Assembly: GCA_037952775.1 (NCBI GenBank)
Contig: JBANAY010000003.1
Coordinates: 13,454,001-13,518,000 of the forward strand
DNA from: Clonostachys chloroleuca
Lineage: Eukaryota; Ascomycota; Sordariomycetes; Hypocreales; Bionectriaceae
Direction: 5' to 3'
Length of the DNA stretch: 64,000 bases
In this document: in pieces, positions 22,855 to 34,460 of the stretch
Position numbering within the stretch: the first letter of the stretch is position 1
Layout: each line of letters begins with the position of its first letter
The notes under the pieces: generated by a model
What the model was told of the DNA's origin: nothing
Databases searched by the model: none
Seen by the model: only the letters and a program-made list of their open reading frames with translations
Position numbers and translations under genes: made by a program

Positions 22855-24300
22855 ATGGCAGGACTCCAGACCAACGTCTTTGTTGGCTTCGGCATCGTCT
22901 GGACACTGTCTGTCCTCGCCATAATCGGCCGTGTCATCGCTCGCCGGATGACCAAGATTCGATGGTGGTATGAGGACTACTTTTGCCTGTGTGCCTTTGT
23001 GAGTCGACGACCAGTTCTTCACAGCAAAGCATATGTCCAGACTGACAGAACATGCTCCAGGCCTTTGCGTGTGCCCACAACGCCCTCTGCATTTATTGTA
23101 AGAGAGACTTGTCTCCGTTGATGCTGTCCCCCCTAACTGACCATCGCAGGGTGCGCGGCGTGGTCCCTCGGCCAAATAATCCCCGACGACATCGACCTCG
23201 CCCTCCACGACGAGATCCTCTACCACTCGCGCAAGCTCGGCTTCTTCGTCTCCGTCAGCTACACGTGCTCCCTCGGCGCATCCAAGCTGGCCATCCTGTC
23301 CCTCTACTGGCGCCTGTTCCAGTACTCGTCCATCCGTATCCCCATCATGGTCCTCTTCGTCGTCTCCATCGCCTGGCTCGTCATGCGCATCTTCATGACC
23401 GTCTTTCGCTGCGCGCCCGTGCCCGCCTACTGGGATGACTCGCTCGGCGGCAGCTGCAACATCAAGGACTCGGCCTTTTTCTTTGGCACCATCCTGCCCC
23501 ATTTCCTCATCGACATCATCATCCTCTCCCTGCCCGTCGCCGAGGTGTTCAAGCTGCGCCTGCGCCTCGCCCAAAAGTTTGCCGTTGCTGCGCTCTTTCT
23601 GCTCGGCATCGTGTAAGTGCATATTTCCCCCCTCCCTCCACAATAGTCGATCCTTGCTGACGGGATACAAGTGTGTGCGTGGCATCGGTCAACTGCCTCA
23701 TCCTGTCCATCACGGCCGATGCCAATACTACGCAGATGCCGTACGATTACGCCCTCAACGAGACATGGGGCGGTGTCGAGGTCAACATTGCCATCGTCTC
23801 CTGTACGTCTGATTCGAACTCACCTCCCTCTCTCCCTCTGACACACGCACATGTACAATACAACCTCAAAAGACTTGGAACACCCCCAGCTGACAGACAT
23901 AGCCTGTTTCCCCCTCCTCCGTCCCATCTTCCGCTTCGTTATTGGCTCCCGCGTCCTCAGCTCGTACCCGTACACCTACACGACCAACGCCACCAGCCAC
24001 GCCCACCGCACCTATACACGCACCGACGGCGTCGAGATGGCGGCCCTGAGCAAGAGGCGGACCAGGACAAACAAGAACAGGCGCGGGGGCGCGAGCTTCA
24101 TCGCCGACGAGGAAAAGGGCATCCTAGGGGATCCCGCCGCCGCGTGCCTGGATCTAAAAGCGCCAGAGCCCGTGCACATGACGACGACGACAATGGCAGC
24201 GGCAGTGAGACACGGGTCTGGCTGCGAGTGGTTCGACGAGCACGACGAGGACGACTTACGCGTGCGGAGTGACGTTTCGTGCTCGAGGTGCACGAGGTGA
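22855..24300 (+). CDS. Fungal rhodopsin-domain integral membrane protein
   Basis: Five exons join in frame: 22855-22998, 23061-23097, 23150-23612, 23672-23802 and 23903-24300, with GT-AG introns of 52-100 nt, giving 390 aa. The N-terminus enters the membrane directly (VFVGFGIVWTLSVLAIIGRV), followed by ARRMTKIRWWYEDYF, the short loop typical of the fungal rhodopsin-like/PTH11-related family, and further hydrophobic helices including IPIMVLFVVSIAWLVM, FLIDIIILSLPVAEVF and FAVAALFLLGIVVCVASV, with LRPIF before a polar basic and acidic C-terminal tail. Seven helices are expected. No CFEM domain is present. It probably sits in the plasma membrane; its ligand is unknown. The gene is markedly GC-rich compared with its flanks. 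Confidence 0.88.
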
Positions 24301-26066
24301 AGCGTCCGGTGTCGTTTGGGAGCGACGGGATATCACAAAAGTCTTGACGTTCTCTGCATCCATTTGACGTTGCTTTGATTTTTCTTTGTATATATACCCA
24401 ACTTTGAGCTCGAGCGATGAATTCAGCCATTTACATGATTCGTGCTGCCACACAGCTAGATGAGACGATTGTTCAGGTACTTTCTGGATCGGGAAGATGC
24501 AGGTGATGGCGATGGGCAATGATTTCAAGGGTATTGCATACTTGAAAGTGACATGTTCACCCCAAACATGGCGTCGGAGGAGGTTCCCGACTGGTGTGCC
24601 TATGACCTTTGTTTCCAAGTCTGACCAGTGGCGAGAACTTGCTCCGTCATGATTGCCATCGACTGGCTCCGTAGATGACAAGATGGATAAGTGACGATGC
24701 ATTGTAGAGCTCATCAAAGGGGATGGATCACTGCTAAGTACTGAAGGCAGTTGTGTCGGATCCGAACTCTGACCCGAACTCGGCCGCGTGGCCCGAAACC
24801 TGTGACTGTGATTTATCCATCAAGGTGCCACCCCACTTTGTCAATTCGTCATGTTCTCCTCCCCATCAATCCCACGACTGGCTCGTGCTGGCACATCACC
24901 CGCGACGCGCCATCGACTGCTGGACATATACGCCTGCGCCGAATTCACAGCGCAATGGCGATTGGTGGCTGGATCAAGGCCATTGGCCTGGCATTGGCCC
25001 ATCCGAAAGACGCTGGTTTTGGATCTGTTCAATCTCAGCATCCAAGTTGCCTTTGAACAATTCCATCTCAGCATTTGCAGCTAATTCAAAAGAGGGCGGA
25101 GCTTCCGCTATATCTATTAACCTAGTAGAAAGCTGTTGTTCTGTAGTGATGCATTTGGTGAAGACTCGTCTCGTCTGATGTATGAACTTATGTCTCTATA
25201 ATCAACCACATGTAGCAGAGTTCAGACTTCTTCTTTATTTAGATACATTTTGTCACATATTTTGGCCTAGAGGATGAGGCCACAAGGCCAACGATTTGGA
25301 TATTCAAAGAACAATTATTACTAGTAAATTTTATAATTTATTTCTTATCCTGTGGTTTCGTGAGATAGATGTCCTCCTCAAATCTCACAGAGTATTGTGT
25401 TGAATAATGAAACCTTTCTGCATATGTCAATTAGACGAGAGAGAAAGTCAACTGATAGCTTGCATCATTGTGTGACGATGTCAATAGAGAAACAACGACA
25501 TCCCCTATTACAGCAGTTGATATAGAGAGGTAGATTGTGGCTAATAATGGCAGTTGGGATATTAATCGGGAGGGAGCCGCTTCCTTTGATCAACTAAGCC
25601 AGACCAACCGAGCGGTTATCCGAGCTGAATTGTCTACATAACTAAATTGAATGTGTTCACCCCTCAAGGGGAAAAGAGAAGCATATTAAAAGGTAGCTGA
25701 GGGGTTCTATGAATGAGGAGGCCTCGTAAGAAGAGCCTCCGGAAGTTGGAGTCTGAAGTAACCTGGCACGCCCCTCACTGGTGAGGTTAGAAGAGAAGTC
25801 ACGTTCTAACGAATTGAATTATGCGTAGTATTGTGCAGTAATTTCTTTATTTGATACTATTTAATAACACGCAAACCGTTTCAACATCTTGAGTGTGCCA
25901 AAATGATTATATGTCCAGGTGAATGAGCCATGACAACGCCTTATCCGGAAGGTATCTGGACCGGTGTAAATGTCGCGTTGGATCGGAACTTTCTGACCCC
26001 CACTGTTTAGGCAGAAAGATAGTGATGAAGTGCATTTTATCTTAATCTCTGAATCGTCCAGAAGTG
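24301..26066. other. Region without a recognised gene
   Basis: No supported gene. Open frames at 24.75-25.18 kb overlap each other in several frames and show no domain. The sequence becomes AT-rich after 25.1 kb. Confidence 0.4.
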
Positions 26067-26402
26067 CTAATGCTTGCACTCCCTTTGCCCTTCGATGAAC
26101 TGAACCTGGCGATTTCGACACTGTTTTTCGGGTGGCTGGTTCTGGTATCCGCAATGATGACAATACCAGCCGTATGGTAGAATGAGGTACTGAACCTGGC
26201 ATTTATCTTTCTGACATGGATCTGCCGTCCTCGCAATGCTAGTAGTAGGCCTGTCCTCGCAACACAAGAGGGAGCCAGTTCGTCGGTGGCGTCGATTTGC
26301 CTGCACAGCAATAGGACAGTCATAAGAGGATTCTGGTTCATACCACTTTTCACCGATCTGGTATCCCGCAACAACCGACCCATATTTGTAATAGCGGCAC
26401 AT
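26067..26402 (-). CDS. Small cysteine-rich hypothetical protein
   Basis: A 111-aa frame beginning MCRYYKYGSV. It has nine Cys, including pairs PCQKDKC and CHHC, and His residues that could bind zinc; there is no signal peptide. The start MCRYY resembles a common class of short fungal proteins that open with MC and carry CxxC pairs, but I do not recognise a named family. Other frames of the same segment are also open, which lowers confidence that this frame is the coding one. Confidence 0.35.
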   Translation of the reverse strand: MCRYYKYGSVVAGYQIGEKWYEPESSYDCPIAVQANRRHRRTGSLLCCEDRPTTSIARTADPCQKDKCQVQYLILPYGWYCHHCGYQNQPPEKQCRNRQVQFIEGQRECKH

Positions 26403-29009
26403 AGCAAAACTTATAAGATAGTAACGATAAGATAAACCGCTGGCTGGCTGAGAAGTAGAAAGAGCTGTTACTCTCCTCATGTAAGAGGTTTGGAGTCACG
26501 CCACCCTTAAATAAATAGCAGGCGTTTTCTGGCATCCAATAATCACGTAGGGGTGAACTAATTTGGGTTGGCTCTTTTAAATCGAGGTTGCTGATGTCGA
26601 TGTATTAATCATATATACATCCATCCACGAGACAGTGTAGGGTGAGCCACCATCGAGAAGGTACATAAGTAATAAATACCCAACACCAGCTACCCCTAAT
26701 GGCTTCACGTGATCTAAGTAAGCACTATGAACACTTCGCTCTAGTATTGAAAACTCCTTTCTCCCTTCTCCCTCTTCTAGTCACTCCTTCAACTATCGAC
26801 AGGATGCCCGTTTGGGCTGGCGGGAACGATGCTCTACGGTCTTTTGAGGGCGCGAGGACGGCGCAGTGAGTGATATTGCTGCTCGGGAAGGCCACGCATA
26901 TGCAAGGATTGATTGATATTCATCAGTAGACCTGCGCTGTGCCTCATGTTGCCAAGCCTTCTCCAACAGGATTATCATCCCTTCCACTCTTCGGGAAAGC
27001 AAGTACCTGGAAATAAGTCAATACAGTCAAGTGAAACTTAAAGTCTCCAGATAATGACTGGACTAGACAATCCCAACTGCCCAAGGCCTTCTGGCCAGCG
27101 AGTGAGATTCGTGAATGCTAACCTCTTGACTAACCATGCTCCCAGCAATCAGCAAAATCACAGACGGATTCAGTGGTGGAGAGGGCTAGGGCTGTCCCCA
27201 TCCACTCCTACAATCAATGTTTACTTCCTACTTCCTGGAAGACCTAGGACCTCCTCGAATAAGCAAGTATGTTTTTATGTGCATTACTTACTTGGGCTGC
27301 CCCAACTTGGGTTTCTTCGAATAAGTAAGAAGACGAAGAAGTACTAGAATAAAAAAGGGCAAAGGGTAATAAAGGCAATAAAAATACAATTAAGTAGAGA
27401 CATTTATTCCTAAGACTGGCTTGCCTATCTCATATCAAATTACCAGTTTAGCCCCATCCTATTGTCCCTTAAAATCGAAAAACTCTCAATATACTTTCTG
27501 GAAGTTGGATAGGCAAGAAGAAATAAATATTTATTCCCTTCATTGAATGTTTTCTCTAGTAGCTGCCTGAGCATCGACTAAAGGCATATCAATATTACCT
27601 GATTTACTTTTATCCTTAGCTAAAGGAAAAGAACATCTAAAGATATGATTCATAGTTTGTTCATCAAACTACACTCTCTTTTTATCACTGTCATATGGCA
27701 GCCTCCCCGGTATCGGGGAGCAGATCTCATCCCACCCGCGCGAAATCTTACATCTCAGGACATAGAAGGGCGCTGGGCTTGCCCGGGAATCAAAATGCCG
27801 TATTTCGAGATATAGCAGCTTGAATGAGGTGGCCCGTTTCATGCTAATGACAGATGGTGAGTGGTTTTTGTCAAATACCATGGATCTGTATTGTTGTCTC
27901 GCCTTGGTGGTTGTACTTGTCATTCTTGCTAACACTGTCTACCATCTTTTCAATGCCTGCAGCTTCACCTCTTCCACTAAACAAGGGGGTTTTAGCAAGC
28001 GCTGGTATCTCGCCCTCCATGTTTTCTCCCCAGACGACAGTGACAAGCTTGCCCTTCTATACCGTAACCGGCCTCCAGCACCGTTCCTAGACAATTTTAT
28101 TGAGAATTTCTTTGCAATGTTTGCACGGGTTATTTTCTCCGATCAGATCGAAAGATTCTTCACGGAGATGGCTGAGAATGGGGTTCTGTTACTTGACCTG
28201 AAGATAGAAGAGATTTAGGAAGCCAAAACACCAAAGGCACCTGAGGCTGAGGCAAGGTCTGTGATTCATCTCCGAAAAATCGCAAAGCGAGCCAAAGTGT
28301 GAGACAGCGGTACCCGTCTACGCAAGATGATGGATTGTTTGTCGTTGAGGAGGAAGAACCACGTTTTCAATCCCCTGATTGCGAAACGTGATGTTACAAC
28401 GAGTCAGCGTTGCAGTCCCATCCATCAGCCTTCCCGGACACTCTTCTCTCAGGACCCTGAACAGCAACAGCTCAGGCGGCTCGGCCACAGCAGCTTGCAT
28501 TCTGAGCTAGCACATTGTTGAATCACCTGGCTTCTCGAGGAGATAGTGGTGACTGGGTGAGGGCCGCTGCGACTACACATCCTTGAAGTCACCTCTCTCA
28601 GCATTCTTATGCTCTGGTGATAAAAAGCAGTCCTTTATTGGCAGATGTTTGTTCTTCTTCTCATCTTTTTTGTTCATAAAAGTCTTACATCTACTCATGC
28701 GATATTAAATTAAGTGCGATGTGGCATAGAACACGCAAAGCTTCCCTGCTCCAATCCCGTTTGTTGAATGCCATAGTTAACGTGTCGGAACATACTTCTT
28801 ATCCTGGTTTCGCGCCATGTACTGCATTGGCGGGTCCCTACTATCTCTTGTTTGCTGTCTCACGCGATGTCAGCAATACTCCAATATGAGTATCTGCCTG
28901 AAGACAAACCAACCCCCCCCCCGCGATATCTTCTCCTTCTTCTTCCCTTTCTCATCCCAACACAAAACAGAAGGCATCAATAAAACAAGGACAACTACGG
29001 CAACATCTT
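26403..29009. other. Region with unassigned decayed sequence
   Basis: No intact gene. Between 27838 and 28500 on the plus strand there is a protein-like stretch (AMFARVIFSDQIERFFTEMA, and later TQDDGLFVVEEEEPRFQSPD in another frame) interrupted by stops and frame changes; it may be a relic of an unknown fungal gene. The rest is AT-rich and featureless. Confidence 0.35.
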
Positions 29010-29549
29010 TCACCAAAAACCAATAATATTGGAATTATTCCACCTTTTCCCGGATCTTCCTCCCGAAATCCGTGAACGGATATGGAGTGAGGCATTGCCC
29101 GCGCTCCGGCCAACTCTGTATTTCGATCATCGGGGGTGTTGGCACTGTGTTGACCCCTCGTTGACATAGGTGGTGCTGAAATTTGCGTTAGCCATGAGAG
29201 TGGACTAGTTCGGCCAACACGGGTCGAGGTCCCTCTTCTGGTTGTGAACAAGGAAGCTCGACATATTGCATTGACTTGGGCGGAAAAGCGCGGTTTGCGA
29301 CTTGCTTTCCTCTCGGACCAACAGAAGCTTACCTTGTTACGCGATTTTGATTACACTTACGATGGACTCTATGTTGCGAGCAAGGACTGGGACGACTTCT
29401 TTAACGAGCTGTTTCTGATTCTCGGCGATGATGCTAAGGGGAAACAAGTGATGATAGCTTCACTCATGAAGAATCTGATTATATCTGAAACCTGCCTCGA
29501 AACTGTTGTTTCTGATCTGAAGCTTATTTGTATATACGCACCACCCTAA
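29010..29549 (+). pseudogene. Decayed 2EXR domain gene
   Basis: The frame at about 29037-29160 reads LFHLFPDLPPEIRERIW, the 2EXR opening, and ends at a TAG. A second frame then gives VPLLVVNKEARHIALTWAEK, the conserved second half, and runs to TAA 29549. No start codon precedes the first part after an upstream stop, and a one-base shift separates the halves. It is a broken relative of the 2EXR gene at 16.7 kb. Confidence 0.7.
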
Positions 29550-30279
29550 CCTGAACACTTTGTTCATCCTCACCAATGTGTCCCCAGGGGTTGGTGTGGC
29601 CAACGCGATATCCTTGCCGCATGATGGGGAGGGTAGCCGGGTTATGTATGTGGCTGTAAGTGGCAGAGAGAGAAGCGATAGATGCCCAATGTATGTACTC
29701 GGCCGTTCGCCCGCAACAGCTATGTGCGTACGTCGTTTCGGTGGAGCGACTCTGCGTCGCCTAGAGACATAACAGGTGGCCGATCGCTCTGGCCGGCATC
29801 TTGGCACGTAGGTACGTAGTCGGTATAAGCCAGGGAATAGCACCGAGACTACTGTGCGTCTCTAGTCGTGATTATTCTTTCCATCCATGAGTCGAGTCCA
29901 ATGACTCTCCGCGCGCCCGCGCCAAAACTCCGGGTCCATTGCGCAAGGGGTGGACGGACGAGCTTGGGTAATCAGCCCGGCTGGGAAGTTTGGCTCGCAC
30001 ACTCGTTGCCCGGTGCCTACGACGCCATGCGCAGGGCAGTGCCCTCCATGGCAGGCTCGGAGGAACTTGTTGGCTCCGTCCCTCCCAAGCCATACACGTC
30101 CCGCCTCACCGTTCCATTCCTGGTGCTTGTGTTGGTTGCTATTGCTGGCACATACTCTGCACATGCATATTGCGATATGCAACCTGCGCACCTGCATGGC
30201 GTCAATGGCATGCATGGCAGCTTCGCACCAAAGGGTAGCCACTGGGAAATGACCAAATGCGGTTATTGTTTGCGACCGG
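29550..30279. other. Region without a recognised gene
   Basis: GC-moderate sequence with long open frames on both strands at once, none with a recognisable domain. It may include the lost body of the neighbouring Zn2Cys6 gene, but nothing identifiable remains. Confidence 0.35.
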
Positions 30280-30648
30280 TCAATACGCGCGGAAATCAAA
30301 AAGTGGATTTCGCATCTCTGTTTGTCGCGGCGTGGAACCTCTTTGGACGCACATCGTTGGAAATCTGCCCTGCGACATATACGAGTGACAGAAGGCACCC
30401 GGTACACCCCTGCTCTTCAGGAGCCGGCACTTGGCACCAGCAGCGTTGATGCGAGTTGGAATTAGTGGGTAGCCGGCGCAACTGAGGCGCGACTGTTCAC
30501 AGCGGGAGCAGGTTGGTTTACGCTCGTCGCACTTGAGACGGCGTAGCTTACAAGTGGCACACCCCGTACGGACTTTGGGCGTGCTGGAGCGCAATGTGAG
30601 TTGGAATTGATGAGTGCATCGTTGGGCCCACGGCGCGGCCTTGAACAT
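30280..30648 (-). pseudogene. Orphan Zn2Cys6 DNA-binding domain
   Basis: A frame of 122 aa from ATG 30648 carries a complete binuclear cluster: GCATCKLRRLKCDERKPTC then SRCEQSRLSC, preceded by TPKVRT. After GYPLIP the sequence loses resemblance to regulators and stops at 30280. No fungal transcription factor domain follows. It is a truncated regulator gene, or less likely a short stand-alone DNA-binding protein. Confidence 0.6.
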
Positions 30649-31661
30649 TGACTAATTTAGACTTGAGTCTAGAAATCTTTTTGGTAGAGTTATACGAACG
30701 GATGTATGTAAGGTTATATGCGGCCAGGATGGTCATGACATTCCCCATTAATCGCAGAGTAGTATCGCTCCCACTGAGCCATTGCAATGCGATTGGCAAT
30801 GGTTTCCGAGCATTGAGTCATACATGCTAATTGCTGTCCCCTATGAGCAGAGCCCTAATTATTCTATGTGAGCTAAGCCTTTTCTGAAATCGCACCTCAG
30901 TTGGTTAATTGTTATCACTTGTTTGGTGTCTGCCCAGGTACCAGACTACAAGCCAAGGCTCTTGATGACATTAGTGCTAATTGATACAGTTCTAAACAAG
31001 CAGTCGCCCTGATATACACCCCCCTCGTTTGTTTGGGAACGCTAAACGGTTTACCTGCCTCAGTTTCAGGCCCGAATGCTGGACTACCACTCTCGGCTGA
31101 GTCTATTCTGCACTGGGCATTTTGGCCATCAGTGAGTACATACTACATACTGAATTATGCAGGTTCACTAGCCTGCTCGCTTCCAGCATTCAAGATGTAC
31201 CATAGACCTCCCTTCTCTCAGTACTGATCTGAGTAGGTTGCCCTGTTCACTGTAAGTAGAATAATAAGGCTTAGTACATTTAAGTATATTATATACTAGG
31301 TAGCCCTAAATTATAATATATATGAAAAGATATTCCTTTTATACTTCTACTCATCTTCTCCTTAGTTAGATTTTATACAAAGTTCCTCTTTGTAATAATA
31401 TGGTTTGTTGGGACTTCTATTATAGGCGAAACTAGCATACAAAAGAATATACCTGTTGCTCGGATTTCTGACCAATCATACCCTGTAAGGTACAACCTGT
31501 AGCTTCCGGCTTCCGATGTCCGATGCCTCCAGGAGATAATATTATGGGTTATCTAGCCTTGCCTACTAGCACAACCTATCTGATTGGTCAAGCTTTACGA
31601 CCTTAGTGTAAAACTACTCTGGTGACAAATATTGCTCAGGTGCGCACATCCAACAGTATGC
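30649..31661. other. AT-rich region between relics
   Basis: No gene recognised. The part near 31260-31400 is very AT-rich. It borders the truncated 3' end of the LINE. Confidence 0.45.
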
Positions 31662-33154
31662 CTAAAAAGTCCTAAATCCTTCTTCTAGCGATGCACGAAA
31701 CAGCGAGAAGACTCAGTGCTTAACAGAGGGCCAGATCTCTTTCCAGACTACGGCGGGTAGTCCGTCCTCGCCCGGTGCTTTCCACGACTTTGCCGAGAAG
31801 AGCTGTCGCTCTACCTCCTCCATGGTAACGTCTGGCATGACGATGGCGGCTCCGCGCTGAGGTCGCTCCCCTTCCTCTTCGATGTGTTCCGGCAGTGGAG
31901 GGAAAATGTTGGCTAACATCTCCTCGGCCTGTTCGATGTTGTTGGTCGTCCGAGTGCGTCGGCCCTTGTAAGTTGGGGCACTTTGCCGAATGCTATGTCA
32001 TCTCCAGACTTGAGGTACTTTGCTGCCTTCCATATGTTGTCGTTATCTGCTAGAAACTCGTTCCAGTGCTTCTTTTTCTGCTGTCTGATAGCATCATGAT
32101 ACTGTTTTGCTGCTCCCCTGGCCGTCTCCTCAAGCTCCTGACATGCCGATCCTACTCGCCTCAATGCTCTGGTGCGATTCCTCCAGTGTGTGTATATCTG
32201 CCGGAGTTGCGTGAGGTCTGAGGTCCACCAGCGTTTTGCATAGGGTGACGGCTTAGCTCTGGGTGTCAGAGAGCGAATCGCCTCTAGCACCACTGCCATA
32301 AGCCTGTCAGTCTTCTGCTGTACTGTACCTTCCTCCAGGATGGACTCTAATGCTGCGGCAATTCGAACGTTGATTTCCTTCCATGGTGCGTTCTTGAGTA
32401 AGAGCCGTTCTTGAGCTTGGGGCACCGGGACGGAGACGTCGAACTCCGTCTGAATAGCACGATGATCGGATCCGTGCTCTGTACCGTGTATCCTGCACTT
32501 GACAGTCGAAGACGCTAGATCCGCGGAAGCGAGGACCAGGTCGACTGTTGTCTCAGAATCTCCATTACTCCACGTCTTCGTTCCTCTCGGGAGCAGGCTC
32601 ATAAGATCAAACTCATTCATAAGATTGATAATCTGATCCGCTTCGCCTTGCCTCGTCAAGGATATGTCGTCTCCTCCCCATAGCTGGTCGTGTCGGTTGA
32701 AGTCTCCGACAACTACCACGTCCACCAGTCTACCGGTTTGTCCTCTTACGTCTGAGATGACCTGGCGCAAAGCGTTGCAAGTGCCTTGTAAAGCTTGGGT
32801 GTCTCATCCTGGCACGTAAACCGAAACAACCAGAACCAGCCGCTCAGGGAGTCGCAAGATGGCTGCCGTCATATCCGCTGTCTCAATCGGTATCTGCTCC
32901 GCCTCCACATCCTTGTTTACCCATAGCATGCTTCGAATCGGCCACCGGCCCTCTCTCCAAACCGTGGGGACCATCTTAACCCATCTGGGGTGCCCTATAG
33001 GGACTGTTAGTAGCTTGCAGTCCTTCTGATGTGCCTGGGGCTCTTGGATCGCTATTGCTGCGTAATCTTGAAGTTGCTTATGATTCATGAGGCTCTCGTG
33101 TACCGTATCCTGCTTTCTCACATTCAGTTGAATCACCTGCAACGACTTACTCAT
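31662..33154 (-). pseudogene. LINE ORF2 (endonuclease and start of reverse transcriptase)
   Basis: Starts [15 protein letters not shown], the opening of the apurinic-like endonuclease; IQEPQ and [14 protein letters not shown] (catalytic Asp/Asn) and [11 protein letters not shown] (catalytic Ser-Asp-His) follow. An in-frame TGA sits at 32804-32806 after VYVPG, a frameshift lies near 31970, and a TGA follows [10 protein letters not shown]. The reverse transcriptase begins with [13 protein letters not shown] and is lost after SLFRASLEEG. The stops fit CGA-to-TGA changes. Confidence 0.85.
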
Positions 33155-34460
33155 GCCGCCTGGGGTGAAGTTTCAGGCAATTTCTACTGAATGACTCATG
33201 CGGACCGCTGCAGAGGGTGCACTTGGGTATCTGTACGTGGCACTCACTGTGATGGTGGCCCTCGGCGGCGCATCTTGCACACACTCGATTCTTACCGCAT
33301 GAGAATGCCTTGTGACCGAGCTCTTGGCAGTTATAGCATTGCTCCGGTCCAGTGGTCTGCTCAAATACACTCGTATATGCCGATCCACCTGCGACGAGAA
33401 AGTAGTGTTCCTGCAGTAGCCTCTTGGCATCGGTGCTCTTAGTTAAGTAGACTACCATGGATCCATATGGCTTAGGGTTGACCTTTCGGCTCAGCCAGGC
33501 TATCTTGGCAATCTGGACTTCATTTTCCTGGTTTAAGGCTTCTATTGCTCCGGGGAGGATGTTGAACTCCTGATCGAAAACGGCCATACGATTCATGCTA
33601 TCAACTTTGATGGGATATAGTTGGTCCCGAAGGACTCTTGCACCTAGAGCTTTCCTGGTTTCGAGGATGTTCTTGATGTTTTGTATTTCTTCTTCGTTCC
33701 TACCTATAATCCTAAGGCGGTTGGCATTCCGTCCATCTCTGGTCACTGCGACGCATCGCCAGTGAGGTTGGTCACTCGACTGTCGCATCTCCTGCTCCAC
33801 GGTCTTACGAATCATTGTTGGTGTAACGTCTCCAAGATGGTCTTCAGGAACTCTGGATGTGTCGACTGTGCAGAACACCGGTTCTGGAGTTGCCGATCGG
33901 GCTGCAGACGAAGATTGACTGGACATGCTGGTGGATGTCATCCTGGCTGTGTCTGCATACGATTGAACCGACGACAGTGGTGATTCAGTCTTGTTCAGCA
34001 TGTCTAGTTGTAGTCGAGTCTGCTCCAGCTCGCCGCAAACCTGGGTGAGCTGGTCTCGGACTTGCGATAATTCTTGTGCCATCTGGGCCGTGGCCCTGGC
34101 GACTTCCTCGGCCATGCGATCACTGAGCTTGGTGAACTCGAGCTGAAATTCGGTCTTCATCGCTTCGATTTTCTTGTTCAAGTCCTGCTCTAGTAGTTGC
34201 TTCAAGCTCTGGACTGCCTCGACCATACCACCAGCTGACTTGGGGGCAGCCTGTTACCGAGCTCGGTTTTGTCCCAGAGCTCCCTCACTGGTCTCACCTT
34301 CCTCCTGCCATTCCATATCGCCATTTTGCTGCTCCATCTCCAATACCTTCGTCGTCCTGACCCTCTTCCGCTGAGGGCGATGATATCCCCCGCCCGAACC
34401 ATCCGGATCGTGTCCCATGACGATGATGACGTCTGATGCGGGGTTCGCAACACCAGACAT
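33147..34460 (-). pseudogene. LINE ORF1 (nucleic-acid-binding protein)
   Basis: From MSGVANPASDV the frame runs to an in-frame TAA (about 34254) and continues unchanged to 33147. The middle part is predicted coiled coil (ELSQVRDQLTQVCGELEQTR). The C-terminus holds three zinc knuckles: CYNCQELGHKAFSC, CARCAAEGHHHSEC and CTLCSGPHESFSRNC. The TAA most simply derives from CAA. ORF1 proteins bind the element RNA. Its stop overlaps the start of ORF2 by 8 nt. Confidence 0.85.

Larger units (their letters stand above)
31662..34460 (-). mobile_element. Tad-like LINE retrotransposon, mutated and 3'-truncated
   Basis: A non-LTR retrotransposon on the minus strand with two overlapping open frames, typical of the fungal Tad clade: ORF1 with three CCHC-like knuckles and ORF2 with endonuclease and the beginning of reverse transcriptase. 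The copy stops soon after the start of the reverse transcriptase, so the 3' part, including the tail, is missing. At least four stop or frame lesions disrupt it. Confidence 0.88.

Noticed and set aside
22849..23685. A 278-codon minus-strand frame rich in Asp, Glu and Gly
   Set aside because: It is antisense to the rhodopsin-domain gene, whose exons splice in frame; high GC keeps the opposite strand open.
24751..25178. Open frames after the rhodopsin-domain gene
   Set aside because: Overlapping frames on both strands, no domain, no clear splice sites or start context.
29862..30449. Overlapping long frames on both strands
   Set aside because: Both directions are open with no domain and biased composition; I could not support a gene.
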